Notes under the pieces: model-generated
The model's database searches: none
What the model was told of the DNA's origin: nothing
What the model saw: the letters and a program-made list of their open reading frames with translations, nothing else
Shown here: in pieces, positions 18,409-27,582 of the stretch
Numbering within the stretch: the first letter of the stretch is position 1
How the letters are laid out: each line of letters starts with the position of its first letter
Position numbers and translations under genes: made by a program
From: Cupriavidus pauculus
GTDB lineage: Bacteria; Pseudomonadota; Gammaproteobacteria; Burkholderiales; Burkholderiaceae
Assembly: GCF_003854935.1 (NCBI RefSeq)
Contig: NZ_CP033971.1
Coordinates: 124,001 to 188,000, forward strand
Reading direction: 5' to 3'
DNA length: 64,000 nucleotides

Positions 18409-19317
18409 GTGATTGCATGCTTTCAGCGCAGCGGATCGGTGCTGCGACACAGTGCGGCGCTACTGCCATGGCTTTTCCTCCAGGCCATGCTCGTTCCAGT
18501 CGAAGCGTTAAGCATGGAGTTCCGCTTCTATCAACAGCCCGAGCTTAACCGGCGAATGATCATAGCGGAAGGACGCATCGATGAGGGCGATGCCGACAAG
18601 CTTCGCGCGGTTGCGCGACTCGCGGACCGCGATGACGACGGACTTGTGACACTGATCCTGAACAGCCAAGGCGGCAACGTCGAAGCAGCGTTCAGACTCA
18701 TCGATGTCATGGACAAGATTCGCGTCTATACCGTTGTTCCAGACAACGCTCAATGCGCGTCCGCCTGCGCTTCGATTTTGTTTGTCTCCGGGGAGCGCCG
18801 CGGCATTCTGGGATCGGGAAGGCTGGGATTCCATAGCTGCTACAAACGGACTGGACAGTCCTACGTGAGCGATTCGCTCTGCAACGAGATCGTTGCCGCA
18901 AACGCAATGCAACGAGGCGTCAGTCATGCCGCCATCAACCGCTTTGTCGCCGATCACGGAGCGCGCGACATGGCTTGGCTCGGACGTGGCGTCGCCTGCA
19001 GATTGTTGCAAGGACTATGCAAGCCCGGCAAGTTGGAGGATCTTCCGGCAACCCGCAACGCCGTGATGCGCAGCCTAGATTGCAGCAAGCTAAACTCCAC
19101 CGTCTTGCAGCTAATCTGTGGTGACACTGAGTTGGCTCGCGTCGAGCGCGACCTCGCCGATCTATACAGGGAAAAGCTGTCTGAAAGCCGCACCAAGGCG
19201 GCAATCCGAGACGATCAACGTGACTGGGTAAGGCGTTCGCGCAATCAATGTACGGACAAGACCTGCTTGCTTCGTGCATATAGGCTTCGCATCGAGGAAC
19301 TGCGACGGGCGCGGTAG
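18409..19317 (+). CDS. exported ClpP-like protein with C-terminal LprI-like segment
   Basis: A 302-residue protein. Starting at GTG 18409 (GGAGGA 10 bases upstream) gives a signal peptide (hydrophobic run LLPWLFLQAMLVPVEALS). Residues about 35-190 resemble the ClpP/crotonase-like periplasmic family: LILNSQGGNVEAAFRLIDVM and CASACASILFVSGERR, the latter with the candidate nucleophile region. The C-terminal 75 residues, with CSKL..LARVERDLADLYREKL and CLLRAYRLRIEEL, resemble the cysteine-containing LprI/DUF1311 lysozyme-inhibitor domain. This fusion is unusual to my knowledge. A longer frame to 18277 lacks a signal peptide. Function unknown. Confidence 0.75.
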   Translation: MIACFQRSGSVLRHSAALLPWLFLQAMLVPVEALSMEFRFYQQPELNRRMIIAEGRIDEGDADKLRAVARLADRDDDGLVTLILNSQGGNVEAAFRLIDVMDKIRVYTVVPDNAQCASACASILFVSGERRGILGSGRLGFHSCYKRTGQSYVSDSLCNEIVAANAMQRGVSHAAINRFVADHGARDMAWLGRGVACRLLQGLCKPGKLEDLPATRNAVMRSLDCSKLNSTVLQLICGDTELARVERDLADLYREKLSESRTKAAIRDDQRDWVRRSRNQCTDKTCLLRAYRLRIEELRRAR

Positions 19318-19671
19318 CGATAGCGCTTTTGCGGACGCACGCAGAGTGCTTCTGTTCCGTCCGTCTAGTCACCCCTGGTTGCGGAACGTGCGCCAGTCTT
19401 TAACACCAATTTATCACCGTGCGATCGCCGCTGTGAGAGACAGGAGCGAACGGAATCGGGCAGGCGATGGCGAAGCGGACGTCACAAAATTGTCTCCCCC
19501 TGGCTTGCCCTCAATTGAAACTCCGGGGGCACTGGAACGCCCACGGTGTCCTGAGCCCAAGGTCCAATGGCAAGCCAAGCGAGCATCGTGCAAATTAATG
19601 TCGGAATTGTCGGCTCCGTGCGGTCCTTGTGCGCAGCAAGCGACATCCGAGGCGACCACGGGAGACGGAAG
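19318..19671. other. intergenic region
   Basis: About 350 bases without a supported gene; presumably carries the promoter of the small exported protein at 19672. Frames on either strand lack family features. Confidence 0.4.
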
Positions 19672-19926
19672 ATGAACACGCGGGGAGCAATGGCGAAGGC
19701 CGTTACGGTTGCGATTGTGTTCCTGAGCAGCATCTCAGCCGCAGCTACTGAGCAGGCGCAGCAGCGTCGTCAAGGCAGGGATGTGCGCCAGGACACGAGG
19801 CAAGATGCACGGGAGAATAAGCAGGATTGCCGGGCGGCAAACCAGCAGAGCAATTCACAGTGCCGCCAGGACAAACGGCAAGCGAAGCAGGGCGGGCGTC
19901 AAACGGCTCGCGACATCAAATACTAG
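19672..19926 (+). CDS. small basic exported protein of unknown function
   Basis: An 84-residue protein beginning with a Sec signal peptide (MNTRGAMAKAVTVAIVFLSS, cleavage near ISAAA-T). The mature part of about 60 residues is very rich in Gln, Arg, Lys and Asp, with repeated short units of the type RQDxRQDARENKQD, and holds two cysteines (DCRAANQQSNSQC) that could form a disulfide. A GGAGA element precedes the ATG by about 6 bases. I do not recognise the family; low-complexity and charge suggest an envelope-associated or nucleic-acid or polyanion-binding protein, but that is only a guess. Confidence 0.6.
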   Translation: MNTRGAMAKAVTVAIVFLSSISAAATEQAQQRRQGRDVRQDTRQDARENKQDCRAANQQSNSQCRQDKRQAKQGGRQTARDIKY

Positions 19927-20430
19927 ATGGCTCGGCACGCTCTCAGCGTGCGCAAACGTCGCTTTTATACCGTTCAGATCATGCGACGTGTTAGATAGGT
20001 CTGGCTAGCTCCCATCGGACGCCACGGTCTTGTTTGTGGCGTTCGGCAGGCTTGTCAAGGTCACACCCCTTGACGTTTATCGTGCGCCCCCTCGGCAAAT
20101 CGGTTATCCCACGCCCCGTCTCAACCCTCGAACGCGACGACTGCTGGTCCTTTAGTCGGGCCAACCTGCAGCGGGACTTGTCGACACTCGCGGCGATTCC
20201 AGGCCAATCGACGTCATTCTCCACGTCCCAGTTGCATCGGCCGGGAAGAGGAACAGAAGCCCGCGCCGACATGTAGACGGCACTTTGGGGCAGAGAGCGC
20301 GCTTGCACCACTGCGACGGCAGCCTATGCTGAACGAGAGTCGTAGCCCCAGCTTGGCGCTCTCTTTCGCCTGCCCAAAGTCGCTGGGTAGGCATAGCCGT
20401 GCAAGACTCGAAAGTGAACGGTGCAACGTG
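19927..20430. other. intergenic region before lytic transglycosylase
   Basis: About 500 bases with several short overlapping frames on both strands but none with a recognisable family or good start signal. The last part is the presumed promoter region of the transglycosylase gene. Confidence 0.4.
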
Positions 20431-21930
20431 ATGCAAACTCCTCGCAAGTGGCTTCGGTCCGGACTTGTCGGCGTGGCTCTGTGGCTGTCCGGCACGCTTT
20501 CGGTCCTCGTATGGTCCGCCCTGCCGTCCGCACCAGCGTCTGCACCACCAGCCCCGAACACCGCCAGAAGGCTTGACCTGACCGTGAAGCCCTGGCGGGG
20601 CGACTTCGACGCGATGCTCGAACGACGCGTGATCCGGGTGCTCGTCCCATTCAGTCGCTCGCTCTACTTTAATGATCGGGGGCAGGAGCGTGGGCTAACC
20701 GCCGATTTCGCGCGAGACTTTGAGCGATTTATCAACAAGACTTACGCGGGCAAACTGGACAAGCGGCCCGTGACAGTGGTGATGATCCCGACAACACGGG
20801 ACCGTTTGTTGCCGGCCCTTAACGAGGGTCTTGGAGATATCGCCGCCGGCAACTTGACCGTCACCGACGAGAGATTGAAGCAGGCCGATTTCGTTACAGC
20901 AAGCGCGCGTAAGCCCACCCGGGAATTGATACTGACGGGGCCGAAGTCGCCAGCGCTCACCACCCTCGACGATCTGAGCGACAAGACTGTCCACGTGCGC
21001 CGCCACAGCAGCTATTACGAAAGCGCGAACGCGCTCAATGGCCACTTCCGCCAATCGGGTAAGCCGCCGATGAAGATCGTGCTGCTGCCCGATGCGCTGG
21101 AGGACGAGGATGCGATGGAGATGATGAATGTGGGCCTTCTCCAGATTCTGGTGGTGGACGACTGGAAGGCGCGCATGTGGGCGCAGATGCTGCCACAGGT
21201 AAGAGTCCACGAGAACATCGCCGTGCGCGAAGGTGGCTATGTGGGCTGGGCCATACGCAAGCAGAGTCCCCAGTTGCAGGCGGCCGTCAGCGACTTCTAT
21301 GAAAACTACATCAGGAAGCAGAGCATCGCAGAGATCCGACTGAAGCAGTATATGCAGGGGATCAAGCAGATCCACAACAACTCTGAGAGCACCGAGCTCA
21401 AGCGGTTCACACAGACGGTCGCAATTTTCGAGAAGTACGGCCAGCAGTACCGCTTTGATCCCCTGATGTTGGCGGCGCAGGGCTTTCAGGAATCGCAACT
21501 CAGGCAGGACGCTAAGAGCCGGGTTGGCGCGGTCGGGATCATGCAAGTGATGCCCGCCACCGGCAAGGAGTTGAACGTTGGTGACATCAAGGTGGCTGAG
21601 TCGAACATCCACGCCGGAGCCAAGTACCTGGATCAACTCATGAGCCGTTACTTTCAGGACGCCAAGTTCTCCGAGGTTGACCGCCCGCTATTCGCGTTCG
21701 CCAGCTATAACGCGGGGCCGGGAAACATCGCGAAAATGCGGAAGCTGGCGGTAGATCGCGGGCTCAACCCCGATGTCTGGTTCAACAACGTCGAGATTGT
21801 CGTAGCGGAAAAAATTGGAGTGGAGACGACGACATACGTGAGGAATATTTATAAGTACTATGTGTCTTACCGGCTGCTCAAGGACGCTGAGACACAGCGG
21901 CAGCGTGCGGTACAGCAGATCAACCGCTGA
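20431..21930 (+). CDS. MltF-like membrane-bound lytic transglycosylase
   Basis: A 499-residue protein: an N-terminal signal or anchor (MQTPRKWLRSGLVGVALWLS), an extracellular-solute-binding-protein family 3 domain (about residues 60-285, from RVIRVLVPFSRSLYFND on) and a C-terminal SLT transglycosylase domain (about 310-460). The catalytic glutamate lies in AAQGFQESQLRQDA, followed by GAVGIMQVMPATG and FASYNAGPGNI. Such enzymes cleave the glycan strands of peptidoglycan non-hydrolytically in the periplasm. There is no lipobox cysteine, so anchoring is by the N-terminal helix if it is not cleaved. It stands alone in the plus strand. Confidence 0.92.
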   Translation: MQTPRKWLRSGLVGVALWLSGTLSVLVWSALPSAPASAPPAPNTARRLDLTVKPWRGDFDAMLERRVIRVLVPFSRSLYFNDRGQERGLTADFARDFERFINKTYAGKLDKRPVTVVMIPTTRDRLLPALNEGLGDIAAGNLTVTDERLKQADFVTASARKPTRELILTGPKSPALTTLDDLSDKTVHVRRHSSYYESANALNGHFRQSGKPPMKIVLLPDALEDEDAMEMMNVGLLQILVVDDWKARMWAQMLPQVRVHENIAVREGGYVGWAIRKQSPQLQAAVSDFYENYIRKQSIAEIRLKQYMQGIKQIHNNSESTELKRFTQTVAIFEKYGQQYRFDPLMLAAQGFQESQLRQDAKSRVGAVGIMQVMPATGKELNVGDIKVAESNIHAGAKYLDQLMSRYFQDAKFSEVDRPLFAFASYNAGPGNIAKMRKLAVDRGLNPDVWFNNVEIVVAEKIGVETTTYVRNIYKYYVSYRLLKDAETQRQRAVQQINR

Positions 21931-22469
21931 CCGCATCGGTTAATGCGCGTGGGAGTGCTTGGCCGACCTGTGATGGCGGTGGTGTGCGCAGTGTTCGCTT
22001 GCTGCGAATTACTCGCAAGCACAGGTAAGGTCCGCGCGATATCCGGCTGAGTTGAATGCCGCTTCACCAGAGGAACCGAGCAGTCCAGCTTCGCGCCTGA
22101 GACGCGAGATAGCCACTGGCAGAAGAAAGGCATTCGCCGTCGCCCGGGATACGATGTCGGGCCAGACTTGCGCCTTGCAACGCGGTCGGGGACGCATTTA
22201 CGGGGATTCCTATCCGAGGAACTGGCATCTAAAATCGGAGCCGTTGGGCTGAGGGCAAGTACGGACGCGCGACCACCTCCCCCCTGATGAAGGGGGGGAT
22301 TGAGTCCCGGCTGCGCCGAGCCATCCAAAGGGCTTGCTAGGGCAACGAGGCACCGCCGAGACGTCCTGTCTTCGCAAGACGGAATCCCAGGATACCCCGC
22401 CTTTCCTCCTTACGAGGCGGATGCTTGTGTGCACGATAATGGCCGAAGAGCTCGTTACTAAGGAACTCA
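21931..22469. other. intergenic region with GC hairpin
   Basis: No supported gene. A perfect stem CCCCCCT-GATGA-AGGGGGG occupies 22279-22297, but neither side carries a T-tract, so it is not a typical intrinsic terminator. It may be a transcript-end or decay signal of the upstream gene. Confidence 0.4.
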
Positions 22470-23369
22470 ATGCGCATTCCGCCAATGAAGAGCATCGTTG
22501 CCTTTGAGAGCGTTTCCCGCAACCGAAGCGTCAGTAGGGCAGCAGAAGAACTTGGTTTGACTGCGTCGGCGGTCAGCCATCAACTCGCCAATCTGGAGGA
22601 GGCTATCGGCCAGCCGCTGTTCTTTCGCCAAGGCCGGGGTCTTGTCCTTACGCCCGTCGGTGAGCAGTATCTCCGGGACATCACCGGAGCTCTCGCGGAG
22701 CTCAACAGGGCGACCGAGCGTGCCTCCACCCCTGCAGCAATTGACATCCTGCGCGTTCATACCAGCCCAAGCTTCGGACTTATGTGGTTGCTTCCGCGGC
22801 TGGGGACTTTCCAGGCTGACAATGGCGATATTCAGATTAACCTGTCGTGCTCCTACGAGGATGTGTCCTTCACCGCCGGCTTCTATGACGTGGACGTGCG
22901 GCATGGCCACGCACACTGGCGAGATCTTGAGGTTAAAACGCTCCGACACGAACGAATTCTTCCCCTCGCGTCGCCTGAGTACCTGAGCAAGAATCCGGTT
23001 CAAAAACCCGCCGACCTTGTGCAACGACGGCTTATCAACTCCGAAACTCCGCTGATTCGGTGGGAGCAGTGGTTTGCGCGGTTCGGAGTGCCCGCGATGC
23101 ATAAGAACTTCGACTTCGCTTTCGACCGTTCATACATGTCACTAGAAACGGCTGCCCTGGGTCTAGGGGTGGCACTTGAGAGCTCGCTCCTCGCATCGGT
23201 GATGCTACGGAAAGGGACGTTGGTTCCTGTGTTCGAAGAGCAATATTCAGTGGAGGTCGTCAGCCATCACGTGGTGTATCCAGCCCAAAATGCCGACTTG
23301 CCGCGGGTCCAGCGTTTCCTGACCTGGCTCGATCGGGAGGTCAATCGCCGTCAGGAGGGTGCGGACTAA
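22470..23369 (+). CDS. LysR-family transcriptional regulator (GcvA-like)
   Basis: A 299-residue LysR regulator with the recognition helix in AAEELGLTASAVSHQLANLE (about 25-44) and an effector-binding domain ending with a GcvA-type C-terminus (FLTWLDREVNRR). An AAGGAA element precedes the ATG by 5 bases. The gene lies 139 bases upstream of, and codirectional with, the SDR-MFS-transketolase operon, and a T-N11-A dyad lies in the gap, so it is the likely regulator of these genes. The inducer is unknown. Confidence 0.92.
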   Translation: MRIPPMKSIVAFESVSRNRSVSRAAEELGLTASAVSHQLANLEEAIGQPLFFRQGRGLVLTPVGEQYLRDITGALAELNRATERASTPAAIDILRVHTSPSFGLMWLLPRLGTFQADNGDIQINLSCSYEDVSFTAGFYDVDVRHGHAHWRDLEVKTLRHERILPLASPEYLSKNPVQKPADLVQRRLINSETPLIRWEQWFARFGVPAMHKNFDFAFDRSYMSLETAALGLGVALESSLLASVMLRKGTLVPVFEEQYSVEVVSHHVVYPAQNADLPRVQRFLTWLDREVNRRQEGAD

Positions 23370-23404
23370 CGGGGTTTTCCCTAATCTCGTGAACCCTCGA
23401 TATC

Positions 23405-23417
23405 TGAAAATTTCTCA
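23405..23417. promoter_or_regulatory. candidate LysR operator before SDR-MFS-transketolase operon
   Basis: CTGAAAATTTCTCAG (23404-23418) is a near-palindrome with a T-N11-A core in the gap between the LysR gene and the SDR gene, about 90 bases before the SDR start. Confidence 0.45.
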
Positions 23418-23508
23418 GCAATAGTTGAAACCGAATGCATTGATTGGAAGTGCTCCAGAGACAAAACTCGACCCATCAACACACCACGCATAACCAAGGA
23501 GACATGAG

Positions 23509-24258
23509 ATGCTGGTCGAGAACAAAGTAGTCATCGTCACGGGAGCAGCCTCGCCTCGTGGTATCGGCAAGGCAACTGCCCGCGCGCTGGCGGAACAGGG
23601 CGCAAAAGTAGTCATCGTCGACCTGCAGCTCGATGCAGCCCAGACAGCGGCCGCGGAACTGGGTGACGGCCATCTGGGACTGCGCTGCGACGTCACGGAC
23701 AAAGCATCATGCGACGCTGCGGTGCAGGCCACTATCGAGCGCTATGGCCGCATTGATGGTCTCGTCAACAATGCCGGTATTACACAGCCAGTCCGCACGC
23801 TCGATATCGGTGCCGCCAATTTCGATGCGGTTGTTGATGTGAACCTGCGCGGTACGCTTTACATGTCACAGGCGGTACTGCCGCAGATGAAGGAGCAGAA
23901 GAGCGGAAGCATTGTCTGCATGTCGTCAGTTTCCGCGCAACGCGGCGGCGGCATTTTTGGCGGCCCGCACTATAGCGCCGCGAAAGCCGGCGTTCTCGGG
24001 TTGGCTAAGGCCATGGCCCGGGAATTTGGCGGCAATCGTATTCGCGTGAATTCCGTTACTCCTGGGCTGATTCAAACCGACATTACCGGGGACAAGCTGA
24101 CCGCCGAAATGCGGGCAGACATTATCAAGGGTATTCCGCTTGGACGGCTTGGCGATGCCGCTGACGTAGCCAACGCTTGCCTGTTCCTGGTCAGCGATCT
24201 TTCCACATATCTCACTGGCATCACGCTGGATGTGAACGGCGGCATGCTGATTCACTGA
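23509..24258 (+). CDS. short-chain dehydrogenase/reductase
   Basis: A 249-residue classical SDR. The nucleotide-binding turn is VTGAASPRGIGKATA (about 10-24), NNAGIT lies near residue 89, and the catalytic Ser and YxxxK are in SSVSAQRGG and YSAAKAG (about 158-164). An aspartate at the end of beta-2 (VVIVDLQ) suggests NAD(H) preference. AAGGAG is about 9 bases before the ATG. As first gene of the transketolase operon it probably oxidises a polyol or sugar to a ketose, or reduces a product; the substrate is unknown. Confidence 0.92.
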   Translation: MLVENKVVIVTGAASPRGIGKATARALAEQGAKVVIVDLQLDAAQTAAAELGDGHLGLRCDVTDKASCDAAVQATIERYGRIDGLVNNAGITQPVRTLDIGAANFDAVVDVNLRGTLYMSQAVLPQMKEQKSGSIVCMSSVSAQRGGGIFGGPHYSAAKAGVLGLAKAMAREFGGNRIRVNSVTPGLIQTDITGDKLTAEMRADIIKGIPLGRLGDAADVANACLFLVSDLSTYLTGITLDVNGGMLIH

Positions 24259-24332
24259 TAGCGGCCCGAGGGCCGCCTCCCCACCATGTCAAAGCACCCG
24301 GGACCACCCGGGGCACCGGCAGGAGACATTCC

Positions 24333-25664
24333 ATGAAGACCAAGTATGCAGCGTCGGCCCTTGGGGCCGGCATGGTGACAACGCGCGCCGATGAAGCCAC
24401 GTTCGAGTCTCGCACCTACGGCAAGGTGATGCGGAGGCTGATTCCGTTCCTGATGCTGTGCTACCTGGGAGCATACCTTGATCGCGTCAATGTGGGCTTT
24501 GCCAAGTTGCAGATGCTGAACGATCTGCAATTCAGCGAAACCATTTATGGCCTTGGCGCCGGTATTTTCTTCCTGGGTTATTTCATCTTCGAAGTGCCGA
24601 GCAACGTCATCCTGCACAAGGTGGGCGCGCGCAACTGGCTAGCGCGCATCATGCTGACCTGGGCGGTCATCTCGGCGGGCTTCGCTTTCGTCAGCACGCC
24701 AACGCAGTTTTACGTACTGCGTTTCATGCTCGGTGTCGCCGAGGCCGGCTTTGCACCTGGTGTCATCCTTTACCTCACGTATTGGTTCCCGTCGGAGCGC
24801 CGCGCGAAGGCATTGTCGATGTTCTTCATGGCGATTCCTTTGGCCGGCATCGTGGGTGGACCGCTGTCGGGCTGGATCATGCATGAATTCCACGGTGCGC
24901 ATGATCTGGCCGGCTGGAAGTGGCTGTTCCTGATCGAGGCATTGCCTTCTCTGGTTCTCGGTATTGCCATTCTGTTCTATCTCGACAATGGCATCCAGGG
25001 CGCAAAATGGCTCACTGATCAAGAAAAGGCGTTACTCCAGCGTAATGTGGAGGGTGACAACGCCCAGAAGGTGCAGCACGTTTCGATTCGTGCCTTTATG
25101 GTGGATCGCCGGCTGTGGTTGATGGCTGCCATCTACTTCTGCGTGGTGCTGGGCCAGTATGGTTTGACGTTCTGGCTCCCGACGATCATCCGCAAGACTG
25201 GTGTCGCGGACCCGCTATGGGTTGGCATCCTCACCGCTGTGCCGTATCTGTGCGCCATCGTTGCACTGCCCCTGATTGGCCTGTCGGCCGACCGTCGGCG
25301 CGAGCGCCGTCTTCACTTGGCCATTCCGATGCTGGTGGCTGCTATTGGCTTTGCCACGCTGCCAATGCTCGGCAGTGTTACCGCAGCAGTCATTTGCCTC
25401 TGCATTGCTGCTGCCGGAATCATGACCTCGTCATCACAGTTCTGGGCACTACCCACGGCCGTACTGGGCGGGATGTCGGCGGCAGCAGGTATTGCTGCGG
25501 TGAACTGTGTAGCGAACCTGGCAGGCTTCTTCTCACCCGCCATCGTAGGCTGGCTCAACGACTTCACTGGCAAGTCAACTGCGGGCCTGATCTTCATCTC
25601 GGCAACGGTCGTTTTCGGCGCGCTGCTCGTATTCCTGGTGCCGGCGAAAGCTGTGAATCGCTGA
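24333..25664 (+). CDS. MFS transporter, anion:cation symporter type
   Basis: A 443-residue twelve-helix carrier of the ACS group of the major facilitator superfamily, which moves organic anions, sugar acids and similar solutes with H+. The first conserved stretch YLDRVNVGFAKLQM follows TM1, FEVPSNVILHKVGARNWLARI is the A-like loop and PSERRAKALSMFF the second; a large central loop separates the halves. AGGAGA stands 7 bases before the ATG at 24333; longer frames overlap the SDR gene. It is in the operon with SDR and transketolase and presumably imports the substrate. Confidence 0.92.
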   Translation: MKTKYAASALGAGMVTTRADEATFESRTYGKVMRRLIPFLMLCYLGAYLDRVNVGFAKLQMLNDLQFSETIYGLGAGIFFLGYFIFEVPSNVILHKVGARNWLARIMLTWAVISAGFAFVSTPTQFYVLRFMLGVAEAGFAPGVILYLTYWFPSERRAKALSMFFMAIPLAGIVGGPLSGWIMHEFHGAHDLAGWKWLFLIEALPSLVLGIAILFYLDNGIQGAKWLTDQEKALLQRNVEGDNAQKVQHVSIRAFMVDRRLWLMAAIYFCVVLGQYGLTFWLPTIIRKTGVADPLWVGILTAVPYLCAIVALPLIGLSADRRRERRLHLAIPMLVAAIGFATLPMLGSVTAAVICLCIAAAGIMTSSSQFWALPTAVLGGMSAAAGIAAVNCVANLAGFFSPAIVGWLNDFTGKSTAGLIFISATVVFGALLVFLVPAKAVNR

Positions 25665-25691
25665 GCCAACCACCATCCAACGGAGTCAATC

Positions 25692-26537
25692 ATGAGTCGT
25701 ACAAATCTCGAGGCGCCTGTCTCGCTGGCAGAACGCGCCTATCGCATCCGACGCAATGCCATCCTGATGGGCGAAGTCCAAGGGCAGGGCTATGTCGGCC
25801 AGGCTCTCGATATCGCGGACGTGCTTGCCGTCGCCTACTTCGGTGCCATGAAGTACCGTCCAGAGGATCCGCAATGGGATGGCCGAGATCGCTTCCTGCT
25901 TTCCAACGGTCATTACGCGATTGCGCTGTATGCCGCGCTGCTCGAGGCGGGCATTCTGCCTGCCGATGAACTCGAAACTTACGGAAGCGATGACAGCCGA
26001 TTGCCCATGTCGGGCATGGCTAGCTACACACCGGGTATGGAGATGTCCGGTGGGTCGCTTGGCCAAGGCCTCACGATTGCCGTGGGTCGTTGCCTGGGCC
26101 TGAAGCGCAAGAACTCGGATGCGTTCGTCTACACGCTGTTTTCGGATGGAGAACTGGACGAAGGATCGATCTGGGAAGGCATCCTGTCCGCCAGCCACTG
26201 GAAGCTGGACAACCTTATCGCCATGGTTGACGTGAACAACCAGCAGGCCGACGGACCGTCGGCGCAGATTCTGGCGTTCGAGCCACTGGTTCCGAAGCTG
26301 GAGGCGTTTGGCTGGTATGTGCAGCGTGTGGACGGCAATGACATCGATGCGGTAGCCACGGCCTTTGACAACGCCCGCGCGCATAAAGAAGCGCAGCCGC
26401 GAATGATCGTCTGTGACACGCGAATGGGCTGCGGTGTGCCGTTCCTTGAGCAACGCGAGAAGAATCACTTCATTCGGGTGGATGCGCACGAATGGCAACT
26501 GGCCCTGCAGGCCCTCGAAGATGGGAGAAAAGCATGA
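25692..26537 (+). CDS. transketolase, N-terminal (ThDP-binding) half
   Basis: A 281-residue protein equal to the PP domain of transketolase. It has the family start RAYRIRRNAILMGEVQGQG, the HYAIALYAALLEAG helix and the ThDP/Mg motif in FSDGELDEGSIWEG through DVNNQQADG (about 155-190); the first Gly of the usual GDGE is Ser here. It pairs with the next gene to form a split transketolase that transfers two-carbon ketol units. An overlap of 4 bases (ATGA) couples both. The cluster contains no sugar kinase, so the substrate may be non-phosphorylated or phosphorylated elsewhere. Confidence 0.92.
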   Translation: MSRTNLEAPVSLAERAYRIRRNAILMGEVQGQGYVGQALDIADVLAVAYFGAMKYRPEDPQWDGRDRFLLSNGHYAIALYAALLEAGILPADELETYGSDDSRLPMSGMASYTPGMEMSGGSLGQGLTIAVGRCLGLKRKNSDAFVYTLFSDGELDEGSIWEGILSASHWKLDNLIAMVDVNNQQADGPSAQILAFEPLVPKLEAFGWYVQRVDGNDIDAVATAFDNARAHKEAQPRMIVCDTRMGCGVPFLEQREKNHFIRVDAHEWQLALQALEDGRKA

Positions 26538-27541
26538 GCAGCAGCATTCAATCGGGCAAGCCCCGCCTGAAGACCTCGGCCATGATTGCGTCGATCGCTG
26601 GCGAAGGGCAGACTACGCGGTCGGCGCCATTCGGTCACGCGTTGACGGCACTGGCGGCCGAGCGACAGGACATCATCGGCATGACGGCTGACCTGGGCAA
26701 ATACACCGACCTCCATATTTTTGCGAAGGCCTACCCGGATCGCTACTATCAGATGGGCATGGCGGAGCAACTGTTGATGGGAGCGGCCGCAGGCTTTGCG
26801 CACGAAGGTGCAGTTCCCTTCGTCACGACCTACGCAGTGTTTGCAACGCGCCGCGCATACGATTTCATGCATCAGACGATTGCAGAGGACAACCTGAACG
26901 TCAAAATCGTCTGCGCGCTGCCCGGGCTTACCACCGGCTATGGCCCGAGCCACCAGGCTGCGGAGGACTTGGCGCTGATGCGTGCGATGCCGAGTATGAC
27001 GGTCATCGACCCATGCGACGCCATCGAGATCGAACAGATGGTGCCAGCCATTGCGGCACACGACGGCCCGGTCTATACCCGCCTGCTACGCGGCAATGTG
27101 CCGGTGGTCCTGGACGAGTATGACTACAAATTCGAACTTGGGAAGGCGAAGCTGCTCAGGGATGGTGCCGACGTGCTGATCATCTCGTCCGGGATCATGA
27201 CGATGCGCGCCTTGGAGGTTGCGAAGGAATTAGAAGCTGACCGTGTCGGCGTGGCCGTGCTGCATGTCCCCACCATCAAGCCGCTCGACACGGAAACCAT
27301 CCTGCGTGAGGCGCAAAAGTCGGGTCGGCTGGTGATTGTGGCGGAGAATCATACCGTCATTGGGGGGCTTGGAGAGGCGGTTGCTGGAACATTGCTGCGC
27401 GCGGGCGCGCACGTGCCTTTCAGGCAAGTGGCTCTGCCCGACGAGTTCCTGGATGCCGGCGCCCTCCCGACGCTCCATGACCGCTATGGCATTTCCACCA
27501 ACGTGGTTATTCAGTCGATCAAGAAATGGCTTAGCGAGTAG
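26534..27541 (+). CDS. transketolase, C-terminal (Pyr plus C-terminal) half
   Basis: A 335-residue protein with the pyrimidine-binding domain of transketolase, whose catalytic glutamate is in YYQMGMAEQLLMGAAAGFAHEG (glutamate near residue 80), the GLTTGYGPSHQAAEDLALMRAMP loop and a C-terminal transketolase domain beginning near residue 200. The ATG at 26534 overlaps the previous stop, and the final NVVIQSIKKWLSE is a normal end. Together with the N-terminal half it makes a heteromeric enzyme, as in other split transketolases of catabolic operons. A strong hairpin follows 12 bases after the stop. Confidence 0.92.
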   Translation: MSSSIQSGKPRLKTSAMIASIAGEGQTTRSAPFGHALTALAAERQDIIGMTADLGKYTDLHIFAKAYPDRYYQMGMAEQLLMGAAAGFAHEGAVPFVTTYAVFATRRAYDFMHQTIAEDNLNVKIVCALPGLTTGYGPSHQAAEDLALMRAMPSMTVIDPCDAIEIEQMVPAIAAHDGPVYTRLLRGNVPVVLDEYDYKFELGKAKLLRDGADVLIISSGIMTMRALEVAKELEADRVGVAVLHVPTIKPLDTETILREAQKSGRLVIVAENHTVIGGLGEAVAGTLLRAGAHVPFRQVALPDEFLDAGALPTLHDRYGISTNVVIQSIKKWLSE

Positions 27542-27552
27542 AAGGAGTTGGA

Positions 27553-27582
27553 ATGCGGCACCGACAAGCGACGGTGCCGCAT
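27553..27582 (+). terminator. strong hairpin at end of transketolase operon
   Basis: ATGCGGCACCG and CGGTGCCGCAT form a perfect 11-bp stem with an 8-base loop. No T-tract follows, so it may be a terminator of the T-less kind or a 3'-end stabiliser. Confidence 0.5.

Noticed and set aside
22279-22297. Intrinsic terminator
   Set aside because: The stem is perfect but no T-tract follows on either strand.
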